Positions 1-10,504 of a stretch of DNA of 64,000 nt are shown piece after piece. The stretch comes from Clusia tigrina (lineage: Eukaryota > Arthropoda > Insecta > Diptera > Clusiidae): contig OV050030.1 in NCBI GenBank assembly GCA_920105625.2, positions 173,279,315 to 173,343,314 of the forward strand. Direction: 5' to 3'. Both the position numbers and the translations under genes were made by a program. Within the stretch, counting starts at the first letter, position 1. Each line of letters opens with the position of its first letter. The notes beneath the pieces were generated by a model. It searched no databases and was not told where the DNA came from. It saw only the letters and a list, made by a program, of their open reading frames with translations.

Positions 1-2
1 GC

Positions 3-1126
3 GGAGTAGACATTGTCCTGATCCAAGAACCCTGGACACACGGGGACTTGGTATGTGGTCTCAGGACTGAAAATTATAGCTTGCTGTATACCGTAAGTGA
101 AGGAAGACCTAGGTCTTGTATCCTCATTAGGAATAATGTTAGCTCATTTATTCTCCCCAATTACAGCAACAAGGATATAACGGCCGTCTGCCTGGAAACT
201 GGCAAGGGACGGTACTGGTTGTTCTCGGCCTATATGGCGCATGACCATGAGATCCTTCCAGAAAACGACATACAGAAGCTTGTTGTGGAAGCTAAGGCTC
301 AACGGGTGGCTGTTATTATTGGATGCGATGCCAATGTGCACCATGATATCTGGGGAAACACGGATGTCAATGAACGAGGTGAGTCATTATATGAATATAT
401 TGTAACGACTAACCTTTCTGTGTGCAATAAGGGGTCAGAACCCACTTTTATTACTGCTAATAGGCAAGAAGTCCCAGACCTTAACCCTTGCCTCCGAATC
501 AATTTTTGATCGGATCTCAAATTGGAAAGTTCTAGAGGAACATTCCTTTTCGGATCATAGGTTAATTCAGTTTGATCTTCTGGATAGTCTACCTAGCCCT
601 AAGGCTTTTAGAAATGTCAGGAAAGTAAACTGGGACTTCTACAAGGTGACTGTAGCTAGACTACTACCTCAGAACCCCACAAGCACATACAAGTCCGACG
701 AAATTTATAGGTCTGTGGAGGTTCTAATTCTTGCTCTTAATAAGGCTCTATTGGTCTCTTGCCCCCTCAGTAGACCCAGGGGGAAACAAAAACCCACATG
801 GTGGGGGAAGAAATTAGGGGACTCAGACAAAACTGTAGGAGACTTTTCAACAGCGCAAAGAAGTCTAGAGATAGTGCAGACTGGGCTTTATATAAGGCAG
901 CACTCAGAGCCTTTAAAAGTAAGCTTAGGAAAGCACAGAGAGAATCGTGGAGGAACTTTTGCGGTGACGTAGAAGATATCTCTGAGACGTCCAGCTTGAG
1001 GAAGATCCTATCAACTGCTCCAATGGTACCTGGTTACCTGAGGAGGGAGGATGGATCCTGGACTTCTAATAGTAATGAGACTCTAGAGCTTCTTCTGGAG
1101 ACTCACTTCCCTGGTTGCAGTTGAAG
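3..1126 (+). pseudogene. LINE ORF2, 5' part: endonuclease and linker, broken
   Basis: This is the apurinic-type endonuclease (exonuclease-endonuclease-phosphatase fold) and the start of the linker of a LOA/I-type LINE ORF2, which nicks target DNA for target-primed reverse transcription. Visible motifs are VLIQEPW at the start, GCDANVHHDIWG at about 322-357 and the catalytic FSDHR at about 547-561. The reading frame runs from 3 to about 475, shifts by one base to run 481-795, then shifts again and runs to 1126, ending LLETHFPG, the stretch that normally precedes the RT domain. The copy is cut there by the copia fragment. Assignment to an RNase H-bearing LINE family rests partly on the matching 3' part at 8469-10202. 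The family is fairly certain, the exact clade is not. Confidence 0.85.
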
Positions 1127-2178
1127 TCAACTCAGACATAATTCGTCAGAAAGTATATCAAGTAAAAGTTGTTTTATCCACATAAGCTCTTTGACGGCCT
1201 GGCAGCTTGCCACAAATTCAGATTCGGTAGTAGACAATGCAACGCAGCGTTGTCTCTGTGATGCCCATGCAATGCACGTTGAACCCATCATAATAACAAG
1301 TCCACTGGTTGATTTTCTTGTAGTGACGTCACCAGCATAGTCGGCATCGCTAAAACAATTTAAAACAAAGGAATCTTTTGTTGGCCCTTTTGTGCTATTC
1401 AAATATTTGAAAATTCGCTTTACGACATTCACATGTGCATTTGTCGGGTTTTCCAGGTATCTGCTAGGGTACCCAAAGGCAAAACTTATGTCTGGTCTCG
1501 TAGCTAGCATTAAATACATCAAACTACCAACCGCCTGTCTAGACGGATAGCTCGACACTGCTGCACCATCAGCTAATGTTAGCCCAGTTGTCGAAATATC
1601 GCAGGGCGTACTAACTGGATCGGCTTGATCCATGTTGAACTTATTCATTAACTTTTCTGCATAACCATGTTGGTTTACATGTAGACTGCCATCTGCCAAC
1701 TGTCGAATTTCTAGTCCAAGGAAATGTCTAGCCTCGAACACTTTTATGCTGAATTTATGCTTTAGGAATGCTAAAAGCTTATCTATGTCTGCCTCATCTT
1801 CTGCCGCAACTAGCCCATCATCGATGTAAATAGCCATTAGCAATATTTTTGCACCAGCTTTGTTAGTGAAGACGCAATTATCAGCTTTACTTGCCACCAG
1901 ACTGAATTTTTTAAGCATTGTTGAAAAAGTCTTATTCCAACATTTTGAGGCTTGTTTTAATCCATATAAACTTTTCAGCAATTTACAAACTCGCCCCGTG
2001 CTGTCTGAATATCCTTCAGATTGATGAACGTAAATATCTTCCTGGATGTCACCATACAAAAAAGCTGTTTTGATGTCAAACTGCTTCAATTTCAATTGTT
2101 CCGTTGCCGCTATACAAAGGATAGCCCTTATCGACGTAAACTTGGCCACAGGACTAAAAGTCTCCAAATAATCAAACC
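1127..2178 (-). pseudogene. pol: Ty1/copia pol: reverse transcriptase and RNase H
   Basis: Minus-strand copia-type polymerase of about 346 residues in one frame. Visible in order are ETFSPVAKF, QFDIKTAFLYGDI (first RT aspartate), SLYGLKQAS, the active site YIDD followed by GLVAAEDE, FLGLEI, and the RNase H part with CFSDADYAGD and LSTTESEFVA. The domain order and the sequences are classical for insect copia elements. A one-base loss near 2177 breaks the join to the upstream part. The frame runs to about 1127, where the fragment abuts the LINE, and no 3' LTR is visible. The product would copy element RNA into DNA in virus-like particles. It is not functional here. Confidence 0.92.
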
Positions 2179-2842
2179 ACGAGCTACTAATCTTGCTTTG
2201 TATCGTTTTTCTTCATTTTCAGTAGTATCTTTGATCGTGTATACCCTTCTCTTGTGATGATGACTTTAGCTTGTTTTGGTAGTTCAGTCAAAAACCACGT
2301 TTTGTTGCCATTGAGTGAATTGATTTCCTCATCCATTGCCTGTTTCCATTCTTTGGCTTCTTTGCAGCTTCTTGCTTGCTGATAATTCGTTGGGGTTTGG
2401 CTGCTCGCCATAAAAAGGTGTCCCTCAGCTACAAATGCGTTAGGCGATTTAGATTGGCTATGCTGGTTACCGTTGTTTACGTCGAGATTCGTCGATTTAC
2501 TACGTAGTCTGTCACTTATAAAACTTTGCTCAGGTTCAGGTCTTTGTTCAGCACCCGGCACGTCGATATCTGTGAATGGAAGACTTTCACAGAATACCTC
2601 ATCATCACTGTTCTCCAAAGATTCTGATTGTTGATGCTGTATACCATTCGCCATTTCTTCATCTATTTCTGCATGCTCAGTAGATAAATCCATCACAGCT
2701 TCTGATGAGAAATTTCCAGCTTGTTTGTTCTTGAATTGTATACTCTCAATCCCTTAATATCGTCTGCATATCCAACGAATATTCCTTTCTGGGATTTAGC
2801 ATCCCATTTCAATCGCTTTTGCTTCGGTACATGAATAAATGC
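2179..2842 (-). pseudogene. pol: Ty1/copia pol: integrase C-terminus and linker
   Basis: Upstream continuation of the same copia polyprotein. From 2842 downward the frame reads FIHVPKQKRLKWDAKSQ and GIFVGYADDIKGLRV, the conserved C-terminal part of copia integrases. An acidic, low-complexity linker of about 100 residues follows, then PTNYQQARSCKEAKEWKQAM, the hallmark just before RT. A frameshift lies around 2200-2250. The catalytic core of integrase, protease and gag are absent because the fragment is cut at 2842 by the LTR of gypsy element A. No copia sequence resumes on the far side of that element. Confidence 0.85.
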
Positions 2843-3032
2843 TGTAACGACTCGTTTTCGCTGGGGTAAAAACTCAGCGGGTTCCAGGGTCGCTTACAGA
2901 AATTTATTCCAATAGTGTTAGTTTTAATAAGTGTTTTATTTATTTATAAAATTTTATACTTATTTCCTATACAATTATTTTTAATTAGTGCCCTACTCTG
3001 TGTGCTCGTGGTAGTGTCCGTGGTTTGTACTA

Positions 3033-3322
3033 GTGTCCCAGGGAGAGTCGGTCAAAACCATAAACTCCTGGCTCTGTCTGCGTTGCGTATGTGTCCCAGG
3101 GAGAGTCGGTCAAAACCATAAACACCCTGGCTCTGTCTGCGTTGCGTATGTGTCCCAGGGAGAGTCAGTCAAAACCATAAACTCCTGTCTCTGTCTGCGT
3201 TGCGTATGTGTCCCAGGGAGAGTCGGTCAAAACCATAAACTCCTGGCTCTGTCTGTTTTGCGTATGTGTCCCAGGGAGAGTCGGTCAAAACCATAAACTC
3301 CTGGCTCTGTCTTCGTTGATTT
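3033..3322 (-). repeat. five-unit hairpin tandem array in LTR
   Basis: Units begin near 3033, 3091, 3150, 3208 and 3266, so the period is 58-59 bp. On the minus strand each unit carries CCAGGAG, then TTTATGGTTTTGACCGA, then CTCTCCCTGG, which can pair as a stem around a conserved loop. The same core recurs with different stem bases in the LTRs at 32138-33503 and 48734-50635. Confidence 0.9.
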
Positions 3323-3639
3323 ATTGTCAATAGTCAAAGTAACTAATTTCGAAGCTTGGTGCGTTTCTAGGAGCTTGGTGCGTTATATACTTACGGAGCG
3401 ATGCTGGATCAAAGAGGCCCATTGTTTGGTTCACTCCGCTTATATAGCGAAAGCTTGCCATGGGATCAGTGCTCGTTGTTGTTGTGGTCAAGTTGTCCTT
3501 AGGCCACCTTCAACTTCTGCTGGTTGACCACCTTGTTGTAATTCCCCTAGTTTTCCATCATAGTTGTTGCTTGCAGTAGTGTGGCCTGATCGCTGCTGTT
3601 AGCTGTCGCTTTTCTGTTGTTGTAGTTAATATGTTGGTT

Positions 3640-4190
3640 CACACTCCGCTTGCTCACGGGTCTGTGTTTACGATCGGTGCGCTCTCGTTGTCATCCGTGT
3701 TCCGCCTTCGGTCGCTGTACTCTTGTTGTTGTTAAAGTATTGGTTTCTACTCCTTTGTGTTTACGATCGGCTCGCGTATGTGTGGTGCGCTCTCGTTGTC
3801 ATCCGTGCTCCGCCTTCGGTCGCTGTAGTGTTGTTGTTGTTGCAGAGATTGGTTTGCACTCTGCCTGCTTACTGCTTTGTGTTTACGATCGGCTCGTGTA
3901 TGTGTGGTGCGCTCTCGTTGTCATCCGTGCTCCGCCTTCGGTCGCTGTAGTGTTGTTGTTGTTGCAGAGATTGGTTTGCACTCTGCCTGCTTACTGCTTT
4001 GTGTTTACGATCGGCTCGCGTATGTGTGGTGCGCTCTCGTTGTCATCCGTGCTCCGCCTTCGGTCGCTGTAGTGTTGTTGTTGTTGCATAGATTGGTTTG
4101 CACTCTGCCTGCTTACTGCTTTGCGTGTGCGATCGGTTAGCGTGCGTCTTTCGGCTTTCTCTGTGTTCCGCCTTTGGTCGCTGCACTGTT
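3640..4190. repeat. about 120-bp tandem repeats in LTR
   Basis: Copies of a unit containing TGTTTACGATCGG and GTTGTCATCCGTGCTCCGCC start near 3664, 3757, 3879 and 4001, followed by a diverged copy near 4122. Each ends in a run of GTT triplets. Related units occur at 7860-8280 in the 5' LTR. The long open frames across them are repeat artefacts. Confidence 0.85.
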
Positions 4191-4617
4191 CAGTAGAAAT
4201 GTTTGCTTGCTGTTTCTTTTTTCCTTTATAGCCGTACTAGTCCCTCTTGATGTTCTTTGTACTATTAGGCCGTCGTCGTCATCAGTCTAACTCTTTCGGT
4301 TTCTGAGCTCCTCACAACCTGTACGTTTATTGGTCCGATCGTCTGTGCGTAAATGTTTTGTTATACTTATCCGCTGTCTTTGTTGTTGCATTTAGCGTGG
4401 GAGGTGGTTACCTTTTTAAGCTGCATGATATCGGGGATGGTCGGATGCTTGAATTTTGTTGGTGGTTATTTCTAAATAAAATATGGTGGACATCGTTATT
4501 TGTTTGTGGAGTTAACACGGTCTCTGGTGGTAGCATATAGTTTTTGTTGTATTCTTTGTAGGAGGTGTATGCGGAAAATACTTCTGGTACTTTCCGTCTT
4601 TACACATCCTCGCGACT

Positions 4618-5957
4618 TTATGGACGAAGAAGGAACGTTGCTTCTCCGTGGTGCACTATGACCCGGTACGGTGGTCGTTGAAAGCGCAGGCGTTTCCTCT
4701 TGGCTTGGCTTTCCTTCAGAGTGGCTATCGTATCTGCCACTAGTGTCGCTGGTAAGCCATCTGCCTTGGGTCCCCTGAGTTCGGCTACGTTGTGGAAGTA
4801 GAGGTTTTCCCCGGGTGTGGCATTCAGTGTTGGCGGTGTCCCCGTGTGCTTACGTTTAGTCTTCTCTGGTTTTCACTGTCGGATGTGTATGACTTCAATC
4901 GTATCGCAGAGTCGCTTGCGATTGGCATCCGTTTTTCAGTTGGCGTTCTCCATGTAGCCCCGTTCCATTGTTTAATTATTTTGCTGTGGTGGCTTTTGGA
5001 GTTACGTTTGTCTCTCTTGTCGTTGCTTCTGCTGTTGTTGGTGCACTCGATTGCACCCTCGTTGTCCCTTGATCTGTCGTTGTGTCTACGTGGTATGTCT
5101 CAGCTGTTTCTCACTGGTGCTGACCTAGTAGGTACGCTGATTGCTCTGATGGTGGGTCGCCTTCGGTGTGCGAACTTCTTGCTCTGGGGTCCGCTCGCGT
5201 CCTTTTTCCGAGGTCCATGTGTTGATTCCTGGGAAGTCTTTCTCTCTATGCCTTTGTGGGATACGCTGTTCGCTTTCGCTCGGAATATTCCGTGGCAGCT
5301 GAATTCGTTTGCATGAGTCATATTTGTTCCTGTTGGTGTGTGTTTTCGAATGCGTTGCTTTTCTGTGTATTCTTTGCTGTGCGTCTGCTGCTTAGAATTT
5401 CTGACGTTGCTGTGCTTCTTGAAATGGGATGCATTGAAATGAGGGAGATTCTCAACACGAATTATCGTGCACGTTGCAATTTCTCGGGGCTGCACGCAAC
5501 TGTTATGAGGTCCCAATGTGATCTCCTGATCACCGCATTTCAATGTTGTTCCCAGGCTTGTCATGAAGTTTTTTCCCAGGAGCAGATCATCACTGGAGTC
5601 CGGCATGACCAGTAGCTCTAGATTGCATGCCTTCCCTCCAAGCCTTACATACGTCACACACGTCTCTCTGACTGTCCTACTACTGCCGTCTGCCATACGC
5701 ACTCTAGTATGGGATTTTCCCAATTTACTGGTGGAAGCGCGTAGCTTTAGTGCTAGTTCTCTGCTCACAAAACTGTTGGTTGCACCTGTGTCCAGTGTCG
5801 CGGTGATGGTTTCTGTGCCAATGGAAACGGTGGCGCAGATTCGTTGCCCGACAGAGCGCAATGCTTTTTCCAATTGTGAGGTTTGGTGCGCTGTTCTGAT
5901 CTGTGCTGTGCTCCTGAATGTAGTATTCGGCTGGGTGGTGCTCTGTGTTTGCAGCAC
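4618..5957 (-). pseudogene. pol: gypsy element A protease and C-terminal tail
   Basis: Aspartic protease of the retroviral type. In the 285-residue frame starting at 5957 the active-site triad is DTGATNSFV at about residues 56-64, and the second hallmark LLLGKNFM lies about 75 residues later. After the stop at 5100 coding potential continues on the same strand in a shifted frame and ends near ATFLLRP with a TAA at 4618-4620, just before the LTR. That tail is probably the last part of the former pol frame. Everything expected between, meaning RT, RNase H and integrase, is absent, so a large internal deletion is inferred. The protease would have processed Gag in virus-like particles. Confidence 0.8.
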
Positions 5958-5959
5958 TC

Positions 5960-6989
5960 GATTGTCCTCACTTCCCTACGCCCGCACTCCCAACAAAACA
6001 ACATCTGCGCTTTGCGACATTGGCGAGCTATATGACAATTGTGGCCACAACGCCTGCAGGCTGCTCTGGAATCTATGGGTGCCGCTCTGCTCTCTAGCGT
6101 CACCTGACGGTTCCGTACCTCTCGCGGTGGACCTTGCTCTCTTCTCCGTTCTGTGGGTGGCATTGTTAGTAGTTCGCCTTCTCCCCGAATGCACTCCAAA
6201 TCTTCGGCCATCTCTACCAGCTCTTGTAGCGAAATCTCTACGGCGCACGTATAACTGGAATTGTGGCAGACTGTTCTGGAAGATTCTTTCCAATTTCTGC
6301 TCCTCTGAATAATCCATTCGGCTTGAAAACTTCTCTAGGTCTCTGGTAACGCTGTCGAATCTGGTCTTCGATGTAGCGTCCGGTAGGAAAAACTTAAGAA
6401 AGTCTCTCCTGTACTAGGTCCAATCGCGCCACGCACGATTGTTGTTCATGCACCACATAAGTGCGCGCTCTCTCAACAGTTCTGGCATAGTACGCGGGAG
6501 GAAATTCTTATTTATGTCGTACACTTCTGCTAATTCCTCCACTCGCTCTATAAATGCTAACGGATCACGCCCTCCGTCAAAGTTGAGAGACCACTTCCTC
6601 ACCTGTTCAACGATGACTGCGTATGGTGCAGCTACGCTGTGCGTTTTTTCCACGCCTGTTGGTGACACAGCGCGATGCTGTGATGTTCTATGAAACTCTG
6701 TATCCCATGCCTTTGGTATTGCACCTGTGAATGTCCCTGGCCTGTCCACTTCCAGCGTTTCGCGGGAAACTATGGACGTAGCCAGCTTTGGTGACGTGCT
6801 CCTAACGTACATGGATTGTAGCTTCTCTAGACGATTTTCCTGATCTTGAGTCAGGTCTGTCTCAGTGAAGAACTCTGATAGTCGCTTATGGAGCTCTTCC
6901 ACGGCACCTGTAGCTTCCACACCGAATTCCACAGAGAAAACCACCAGCTCCTCCTTGCGTAGCAAATACAACCAACTTGTTTTCAACAT
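5960..6989 (-). pseudogene. gag: gypsy element A gag: capsid and zinc knuckles
   Basis: Start ATG at 6989 follows the primer-binding site by about 200 bp. The N-terminus (MLKTSWLYLLRKEELVV) matches the gag of element B at 50730. The capsid core shows RKWSLNFDGGRDPLAFIERV and ALMWCMNNNRAWRDW. A stop interrupts near 6414, after which the frame is picked up at about 6317 (EQKLERIFQNS, LYVRRRDF). Two zinc-knuckle-like motifs lie at about 6040-5960, CRRCGHNCHIARQC and CWECGRREVRTIEC. The first has Cys where Gly is usual before the His. Several frameshifts make this a pseudogene. The product formed the particle shell and bound RNA. Confidence 0.85.
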
Positions 6990-7195
6990 CCTGTGCTCAT
7001 CTTAGATGATGATGCAGACAATGGGAGTGTGTGTGTGTTTTAAGCTGGTGCTAAATCGGCACTCCTCTGCGTGACTGCGTAGATCGACGTATTTCTCTGT
7101 AACTCTGTGCATTTATTACCTAGGAGTTCTATGCGTTGAATTTCTTTTGTGTTTTTTGTTATAAGTCCGATACGTTGAACTTCTGTTTTTTATTA

Positions 7196-7213
7196 GTCAC
7201 TGCTCGGGCGCCA
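7196..7213 (-). promoter_or_regulatory. primer-binding site, tRNA-Lys type
   Basis: On the minus strand the sequence one base after the LTR end reads TGGCGCCCGAGCAGTGAC. It is the same site, with one change, as 50637-50654 in element B. It resembles the 3' end complement of tRNA-Lys, used to prime minus-strand DNA synthesis. It fixes the direction of the element and the inner edge of the 5' LTR. Confidence 0.85.
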
Positions 7214-7214
7214 C

Positions 7215-8468
7215 TGTAACGACTCAATTTCGCTGGGGTACCAACTCAGCGGGTTCCAGGGTCGCTTACAGAATTTTAATCGTTGTTGTATTGCTTTAAT
7301 AAGTGTTTTTATTTATTTTCAAAATAACTACTTATTTCCTATAGATATATATAATTATATTTAATTACTACCCTACTCTGTGTGTTCGTGGTAGGGTCCG
7401 TGGTTTGTGCTAGTCTCCAGGGAGAGTCGGTCAAACCCATAAACTCCTGGCTCTGCCTGTGTTGCGTATGTGTCCCAGGGAGAGTCGGTCAAATCCATAA
7501 ACTCTTGGCTCTGTCTGTGTTTTATTTATTGTTAATAGTATTAATAACTACGAAGCTTGGTGCGTCTCTAGGAGCTTGGTGCGTTGTGTACTTACTGAAC
7601 GATGCTGGATCAAAGAGACTCACTGTCCGGTTCACTTCGCTTATATAGCGAAAGCTTGCCATGGGATCAGTGCTTGTTGTTATTGTGGTCCAGTTGTCCT
7701 TAGGCCACCTTCAACTTCTGCTGGTTAACCACCTTGTTGTAATACCTCTAGTTGTCCAGCAGAGTTGTTGCTTGCAGTAGTGTGGCCTGATCGCTGTTGT
7801 TATTTGACGTGTTGTTGTTGTTATAGAAACATTTCTTCGTACTCTGCCTGTTTACAGCTTTGCGTTTGCGATCGGTTCGCGTATATGTGGTGCGCTGTCG
7901 TTGTCATCCGTGCTCCGCCTTCGGTCGCTGTAGTTTTGTTGTTGTTGCAGAGATTGGTTTGCACTCTGCCTGCTTACTGCTTCGCGTGTGCGATCGGTTA
8001 GCGTGTGTGTGGTGCTCTTTCGTGTTTCTCTGTGTTCCGCCTTCGATCGTGTAGTGTTGTTGTTGTTGTTGCAATAAATATTAATTTGTACTCCGCCTGC
8101 TGAATGCCTTGTGCTTGCGATCGGTTGGCGTGTTTCTGTTTCTTCGTCTTCCGCCTTCGGTCGCTGTACTGTTGTTGTTGTTGTTGTTATAAATATTTAT
8201 TTGTACTCCGCTTGCTGAATGTTTTGTGTGTGTTTCTCTCTCGTTTTTCTCCGTGTTCCGCCTTTGGTCGCTGTAGTGTTCAGTATAACACTTTGCTTTT
8301 CTGAGATCATTAAAACCTTTATGCTTATTGGTCAGATCGTCTGTGCGTAAATGTTTTGTTGTTGCATTTAGCGTGGGAGGTGGTTACTTTTTGTTAGGCT
8401 GTGGGATGTTGCATGCTGGGTATGAGTTCTGTGTGCGGAAAATACTTGTAGTATTTTCCATTATCACA
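7215..8468 (-). repeat. 5' LTR of gypsy element A (1254 bp)
   Basis: Starts TGTGATAATGG at 8468 and ends GAGTCGTTACA at 7215 on the minus strand. It holds two units of the hairpin repeat (7412-7527) and four degenerate copies of the 120-bp repeat (7860-8280). The right edge at 8468 is supported by loss of similarity to the 3' LTR and by the immediate start of LINE reverse transcriptase sequence. Confidence 0.85.
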
Positions 8469-10202
8469 ACACCTCTAGTTAGATTTCTTTCACCCCTACT
8501 CTGGAATCTTGCAGTAAATCAGCTGCTTGTTCGACTGGATAGGGAGGGGTGCAAGTTGGTTGCTATTAGTATCTCGGGAAAATACATTTCTACTTTGATT
8601 GACGTGATGCAACACATGTTGAACATTCTCTCTAAATAGCATACTGACTGTGGGTTGGGGGTTAATCCGACCATAACTACGCTGGTGCTCTTCACTAGGA
8701 AGTATAAAATTCCTCAATTTATTGCTCCAAAACTTATGGGTCTTGATATAAGCTTTGTCTAGGAGGCTAAATATCTGGGCGTGATCCTAGATAGGAAGCT
8801 GAACTGGAAGGCTAATATAGGAAAGCTCAGGTAGCTCTGTACTCTAGCAAAAGAGTTATAGGTAAAAAATGGGGGTTGCAGCCTAAAGACCCTATTGGAT
8901 ATACACAGCTGTGTTATGGCCAGTCCTTTTCTAGGGGGTGCTTGCTTGGTGGACAGCCCTAAGGAAGTCCACATAAAATAGACTAATAATAAAGGTACGA
9001 AGAACGGCAGAGGTATTCATAGGTAGTGCCATTAGAACGACTCCAACGGCTGAGTTGGCAGCCTTTGGCGAAAAAATGGCTGCCAACTCAGCTATCAGGC
9101 TAAAAGCTACGGATCAATGGGATGCCAGAAATGTAGGTCATGCGTCCATTTTAAGACATTTTGAGGGTATTCCTGACTCTTTCGACTACATCACACCAAT
9201 GTATGCCTTCAATGGTATGTGCAAGATCTCCATTCCCTCCAGGGACGAAGAAGGATGGCATCCCCCCTCATGTAGAAGGGGTTCAAATCTACACAGATGG
9301 ATCCAAACTACAGAGTAGAGTGGGAGGTGGTGTATTCTCAGAAGATTTGGACATTAACATGTGCTTTAGGATCCCCGACCACTGCAGTTTTTTTCAGGCA
9401 GAGATCGCGGCTATAGAGGCAGCACTGTCTTGGCTAAGGAATAAAAAGATATCTGAACTTGATATTTACATTCTCTCCGAGAGCGAAGCTGCTTTGCGCT
9501 CCCTGGATTCGGTTATTATCACTTCAAAAGCCGTCAAGAGCTGCCGCAAATCTTTAGACGAGATAGCTAAGCAGACCCGTCTGCATCTGTGCTGGGTTCC
9601 CGGTCACAGAGATATTCCAGGGAACTGCAAGGCAGGTGAACTTGCCTGTGAGGGTACTACCATACCGATGGAACCAGATAGGTCGCAATTCGGTATTCCT
9701 ATTGCCACATGTAAGCTCTTAGTAAATACAATATCCTTACGAACAGCGGGCAGGCGCTGGTGTGAACTTTCAGGATCTAAAATAGCTAGTCAAACCTGGC
9801 CAAAGATAAATGTCAAGCGTTCTAAAAATCTACTGGCGCTACATAGACAAAACATAGGTCTCGTTATTAGCGTCCTAACGGGACACTAGACTCTAGGCAC
9901 ACACGGGTGTAGGCTGGGGTTCGCCTCTAATGACTTCAGGAGTTGCATGGACGAGGAAGAGGAAGAGTCCACTGCTCACTTGTTGTGCACGTGTCCAGCT
10001 TTGTCCAGAAGGAAGCGCACTTTCCTAGGCGACTACTTTTTGGACTCCTTGGGAGATATCTCAAAAAAAAAAGATTAGCTCCATCAACTGCTTCAATAAA
10101 AGCTCCAAATGGCTGGACCTTTGAAAGGGATGGGACATGCTGTCCCATGCGGTATCACAAAGGGTCAATGTTGGCCTAAGTGCGCCCTTTTCGGGTGGCC
10201 GC
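8469..10202 (+). pseudogene. LINE ORF2, 3' part: RT end, RNase H, C-terminus
   Basis: Continues a LOA/I-type LINE. At 8480-8530 the RT motif SPLLWNLAVN is visible, and YLGVILDRKLNW lies at about 8771-8806. The RNase H domain occupies about 9270-9660 with YTDGSKL, QAEIAAIEAAL, a changed active-site stretch SESEAALRS where other copies here read VDSQAALRS, and WVPGHRDIPGN. The C-terminus with FRSCMDEEEEE and a Cys/His cluster runs to about 10060. Several stops and frameshifts break it, including a TAG at 9316 region and 9888. The RT centre between this and the part ending at 1126 is missing, so the two halves, if one element, lost about 250 residues. The 3' end is GGTGGCCGCCTTA. Confidence 0.88.
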
Positions 10203-10225
10203 CTTACCTACCTACCTACCTACCT
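10203..10225 (+). repeat. (CCTA)n 3' tail of LINE
   Basis: Five tandem copies of a CCTA/TACC tetramer directly follow the LINE end GCCGCCTTA. Simple-repeat tails of this type terminate several LOA/I-clade LINEs in flies. The next LINE fragment starts at once after it. Confidence 0.8.
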
Positions 10226-10504
10226 TGGTTGGTGGACAGCTCTAAGTAAGTCCACATACAATAGGCTGATAACAAAGGTACAAAGAACGGCAGAGGTATT
10301 CATAAGTAGTGCCATTAGAATGACTCCAACGGCAGCATTGGACATTATGCTCAATCTGCTGCCTGTTAGGCTTTTTGGCGAAGAAATGGCTGCAAACTCA
10401 GCTATCAGGCTAAAAGCTACGCATCAATGGGATGCCAGGAATGTAGGTCATGCGTCCATTTTAAGACATTTTGAGGGTATTCTTGACTCTTTCGACTGTC
10501 TCAG
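10226..10504 (+). pseudogene. second, 5'-truncated LINE fragment in tandem
   Basis: A direct second copy of the same LINE. The frame reads WWTALSKSTYNRLITKVQRT and then LDIMLNLLPVRLFGEEMAAN, the RT C-terminal region. It is truncated at its 5' side where it meets the CCTA tail of the preceding copy and is cut at 10504 by the gypsy C integrase. It resembles the copy at 8975-9185 closely but not identically, so it is a separate insertion rather than a continuation. Confidence 0.85.

Larger units (their letters stand above)
2843..4606 (-). repeat. 3' LTR of gypsy element A (1764 bp)
   Basis: On the minus strand the LTR starts TGTGTAAAGACGG at 4606 and ends GAGTCGTTACA at 2843. The end matches 7215 onward, 33503 and 50635 in three other LTRs of the window. 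It holds two tandem arrays: five 58-59-bp hairpin units (3033-3322) and about four units near 120 bp (3640-4190) rich in GTT triplets. It is longer than the 5' LTR mainly through extra repeat units. LTR boundaries were set by comparing the two copies. Confidence 0.85.
2843..8468 (-). mobile_element. Ty3/gypsy element A, gag-protease only, two LTRs
   Basis: A minus-strand LTR element of 5.6 kb. The 3' LTR is 2843-4606, the 5' LTR 7215-8468 and the internal region only about 2.6 kb. The internal region has a tRNA-Lys-type primer-binding site, gag, protease and a short C-terminal coding tail that stops 11 bp before the 3' LTR. Reverse transcriptase, RNase H and integrase are missing, so it is non-autonomous. 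The two LTRs are clearly homologous but differ in repeat number and at many sites, which argues for an old insertion or for LTRs of different origin. No target-site duplication is visible: 2839-2842 reads ATGC and 8469-8472 reads ACAC. The left flank is copia and the right flank is LINE. Confidence 0.85.

Noticed and set aside
3650..4140. Cys-rich plus-strand ORFs in the LTR
   Set aside because: They are translations of the 120-bp tandem repeats in several frames, without start context or similarity.
4792..5316. Hydrophobic 174-residue plus-strand ORF
   Set aside because: It is the antisense of the gypsy A protease tail. The Leu/Ser richness comes from the opposite-strand codons.
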